A stretch of DNA of 64,000 nt from Caulobacteraceae bacterium (GTDB lineage: Bacteria > Pseudomonadota > Alphaproteobacteria > Caulobacterales > Caulobacteraceae): the NCBI GenBank assembly GCA_947478785.1, contig CANJXI010000008.1, forward strand, positions 1-64,000, written 5' to 3'. Each line of letters begins with the position of its first letter. Within the stretch, counting starts at the first letter, position 1. Below are positions 63,089-64,000 of this stretch, one piece after another. A program made the translations under genes and the position numbers. The notes beneath the pieces were generated by a model. It was not told the origin of the DNA, made no database searches, and saw only the letters and a list, made by a program, of their open reading frames with translations.

Positions 63089-63210
63089 GGCCCCCGGATG
63101 CGGGACGCCGCCCAGGCGGTCAAGACGCCGGCCCTACCTGACAGAAATTATCGTTTCCCCGCGACCCGTCCCGCTCTTAAGAAAAGCCAACATAACAGGG
63201 GGATCCGACC

Positions 63211-63852
63211 ATGAAGCTTCGTCTCTTCGCCGCCGTCCTGGCGGGCGGCGTCACGCTGGGCGCCGCGCCGGCCGTGCAGGCCCACTTCATCCTCATGCAG
63301 CCGCCGTCCTGGATCGCCGAGAACCAGCTTGGGGATCCCCAGAAGATGGGTCCCTGCGGCGGGACCACCGCCAATCCCGGCGTTCCCACGGGCGTGGTCA
63401 CACCGGCCAAGGGCGGCGAGATGCTGCACGTCCACGTCAAGGAGACCATCAACCACCCGGGCTTCTTCCGCGTGGCGCTCTCGGTGCTGGACCGCGCCGA
63501 ACTGCCCGCCGATCCGGAGGACGTGACGCGCGACAGCCCGAGCGGCCCGATCTCGGTTTCCGGCAAGATCGAGCGCGATCCCAAGCCGCCGATTCTCGTC
63601 GATGGGGTTTGGGAGAAGCACGAGCGCAAGCCGGTTCAAGAGTACGAGACCGACGTGAAGCTGCCCAACATCAACTGCGACCACTGCACCCTGCAGATCA
63701 TCCAGTTCATGGAAGGCCACGGGGTGAACAAGGACGGGCGCTTCAGCTACCACCACTGCGCCGACCTGAAGATCGTCGCCAACCCAATGCTGCCGATCGA
63801 CCGCGCCTGGCCCGGGCAGGCCAAGGGCAAGAAGGCCAAGGCGAAGAAGTAG
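63211..63852 (+). CDS. Secreted SCE4755-family polysaccharide monooxygenase-like protein (histidine-brace candidate)
   Basis: Signal peptide ending AVQA|HFILMQPPSWIAENQLGDPQKMGPCGG; mature N-terminal His; HVHVKETINHPGFFRVALSV. Confidence 0.75.
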   Translation: MKLRLFAAVLAGGVTLGAAPAVQAHFILMQPPSWIAENQLGDPQKMGPCGGTTANPGVPTGVVTPAKGGEMLHVHVKETINHPGFFRVALSVLDRAELPADPEDVTRDSPSGPISVSGKIERDPKPPILVDGVWEKHERKPVQEYETDVKLPNINCDHCTLQIIQFMEGHGVNKDGRFSYHHCADLKIVANPMLPIDRAWPGQAKGKKAKAKK

Positions 63853-63876
63853 GCTCCCTGGGCGGGCGGACGCCGC

Positions 63877-64000
63877 CTATCCCGCCAGCGCCTTCGGCAG
63901 CTTGAAGCTCACGGTCTCACGCGGTGCGTCGATCTCCTCGACGGAGACCATGAAGCTGTCGGCCAGGCGGTCGATGACCCCTTGCACCAGAACCTCCGGG
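63877..64000 (-). CDS. ispH: 4-hydroxy-3-methylbut-2-enyl diphosphate reductase, C-terminal part
   Basis: ...PEVLVQGVIDRLADSFMVSVEEIDAPRETVSFKLPKALAG*, IspH tail; 5' part outside window. Confidence 0.8.
   Translation of the reverse strand, partial: PEVLVQGVIDRLADSFMVSVEEIDAPRETVSFKLPKALAG

Overview
High-GC alphaproteobacterial chromosomal segment. Gene content and order suggest Caulobacteraceae (Caulobacter/Phenylobacterium-like); this is an inference, no search was run. About 65 protein genes, one tRNA-Leu(CAA), and no IS element, prophage or CRISPR array that I can recognise. Main blocks: feoAB; tyrosine/homogentisate catabolism (MarR, FAA hydrolase, hmgA, hppD); yqaA-dsbB-coq7; a URC-type pyrimidine-catabolism pair (DUF1688/URC4 plus GTP-cyclohydrolase-II-like URC1) next to a PAS-less FixL-like kinase; CaiB/MaoC pair; a large autotransporter with an apparent frameshift; gluQRS, selO, nhaA; folM-like/folB; ilvE; a two-component system; proC, ybjN, ubiK, lgt, midA-like, pgeF; prs, rplY, pth, ychF; petABC (bc1 complex); trmL, hemF; cca, nudix; acyl-CoA type enzymes; iorAB-type molybdenum hydroxylase with MarR; rnhA, thrB and ispH (partial). 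The candidates most worth follow-up are: (i) two unannotated ~34-aa membrane microproteins in tandem beside a TetR regulator, with TAAGATA/TTAGATA repeats in front of both; (ii) a histidine-brace (SCE4755/LPMO-like) secreted protein inserted between thrB and ispH; (iii) an autotransporter split by a 1-nt frameshift at a T-run; (iv) the URC1/URC4 pair and an adjacent perfect 8-4-8 palindrome; (v) seven convergent gene pairs that overlap by exactly 4 nt through CTAG/CTAA. All family calls come from reading the translations and need confirmation with HMM or BLAST searches.
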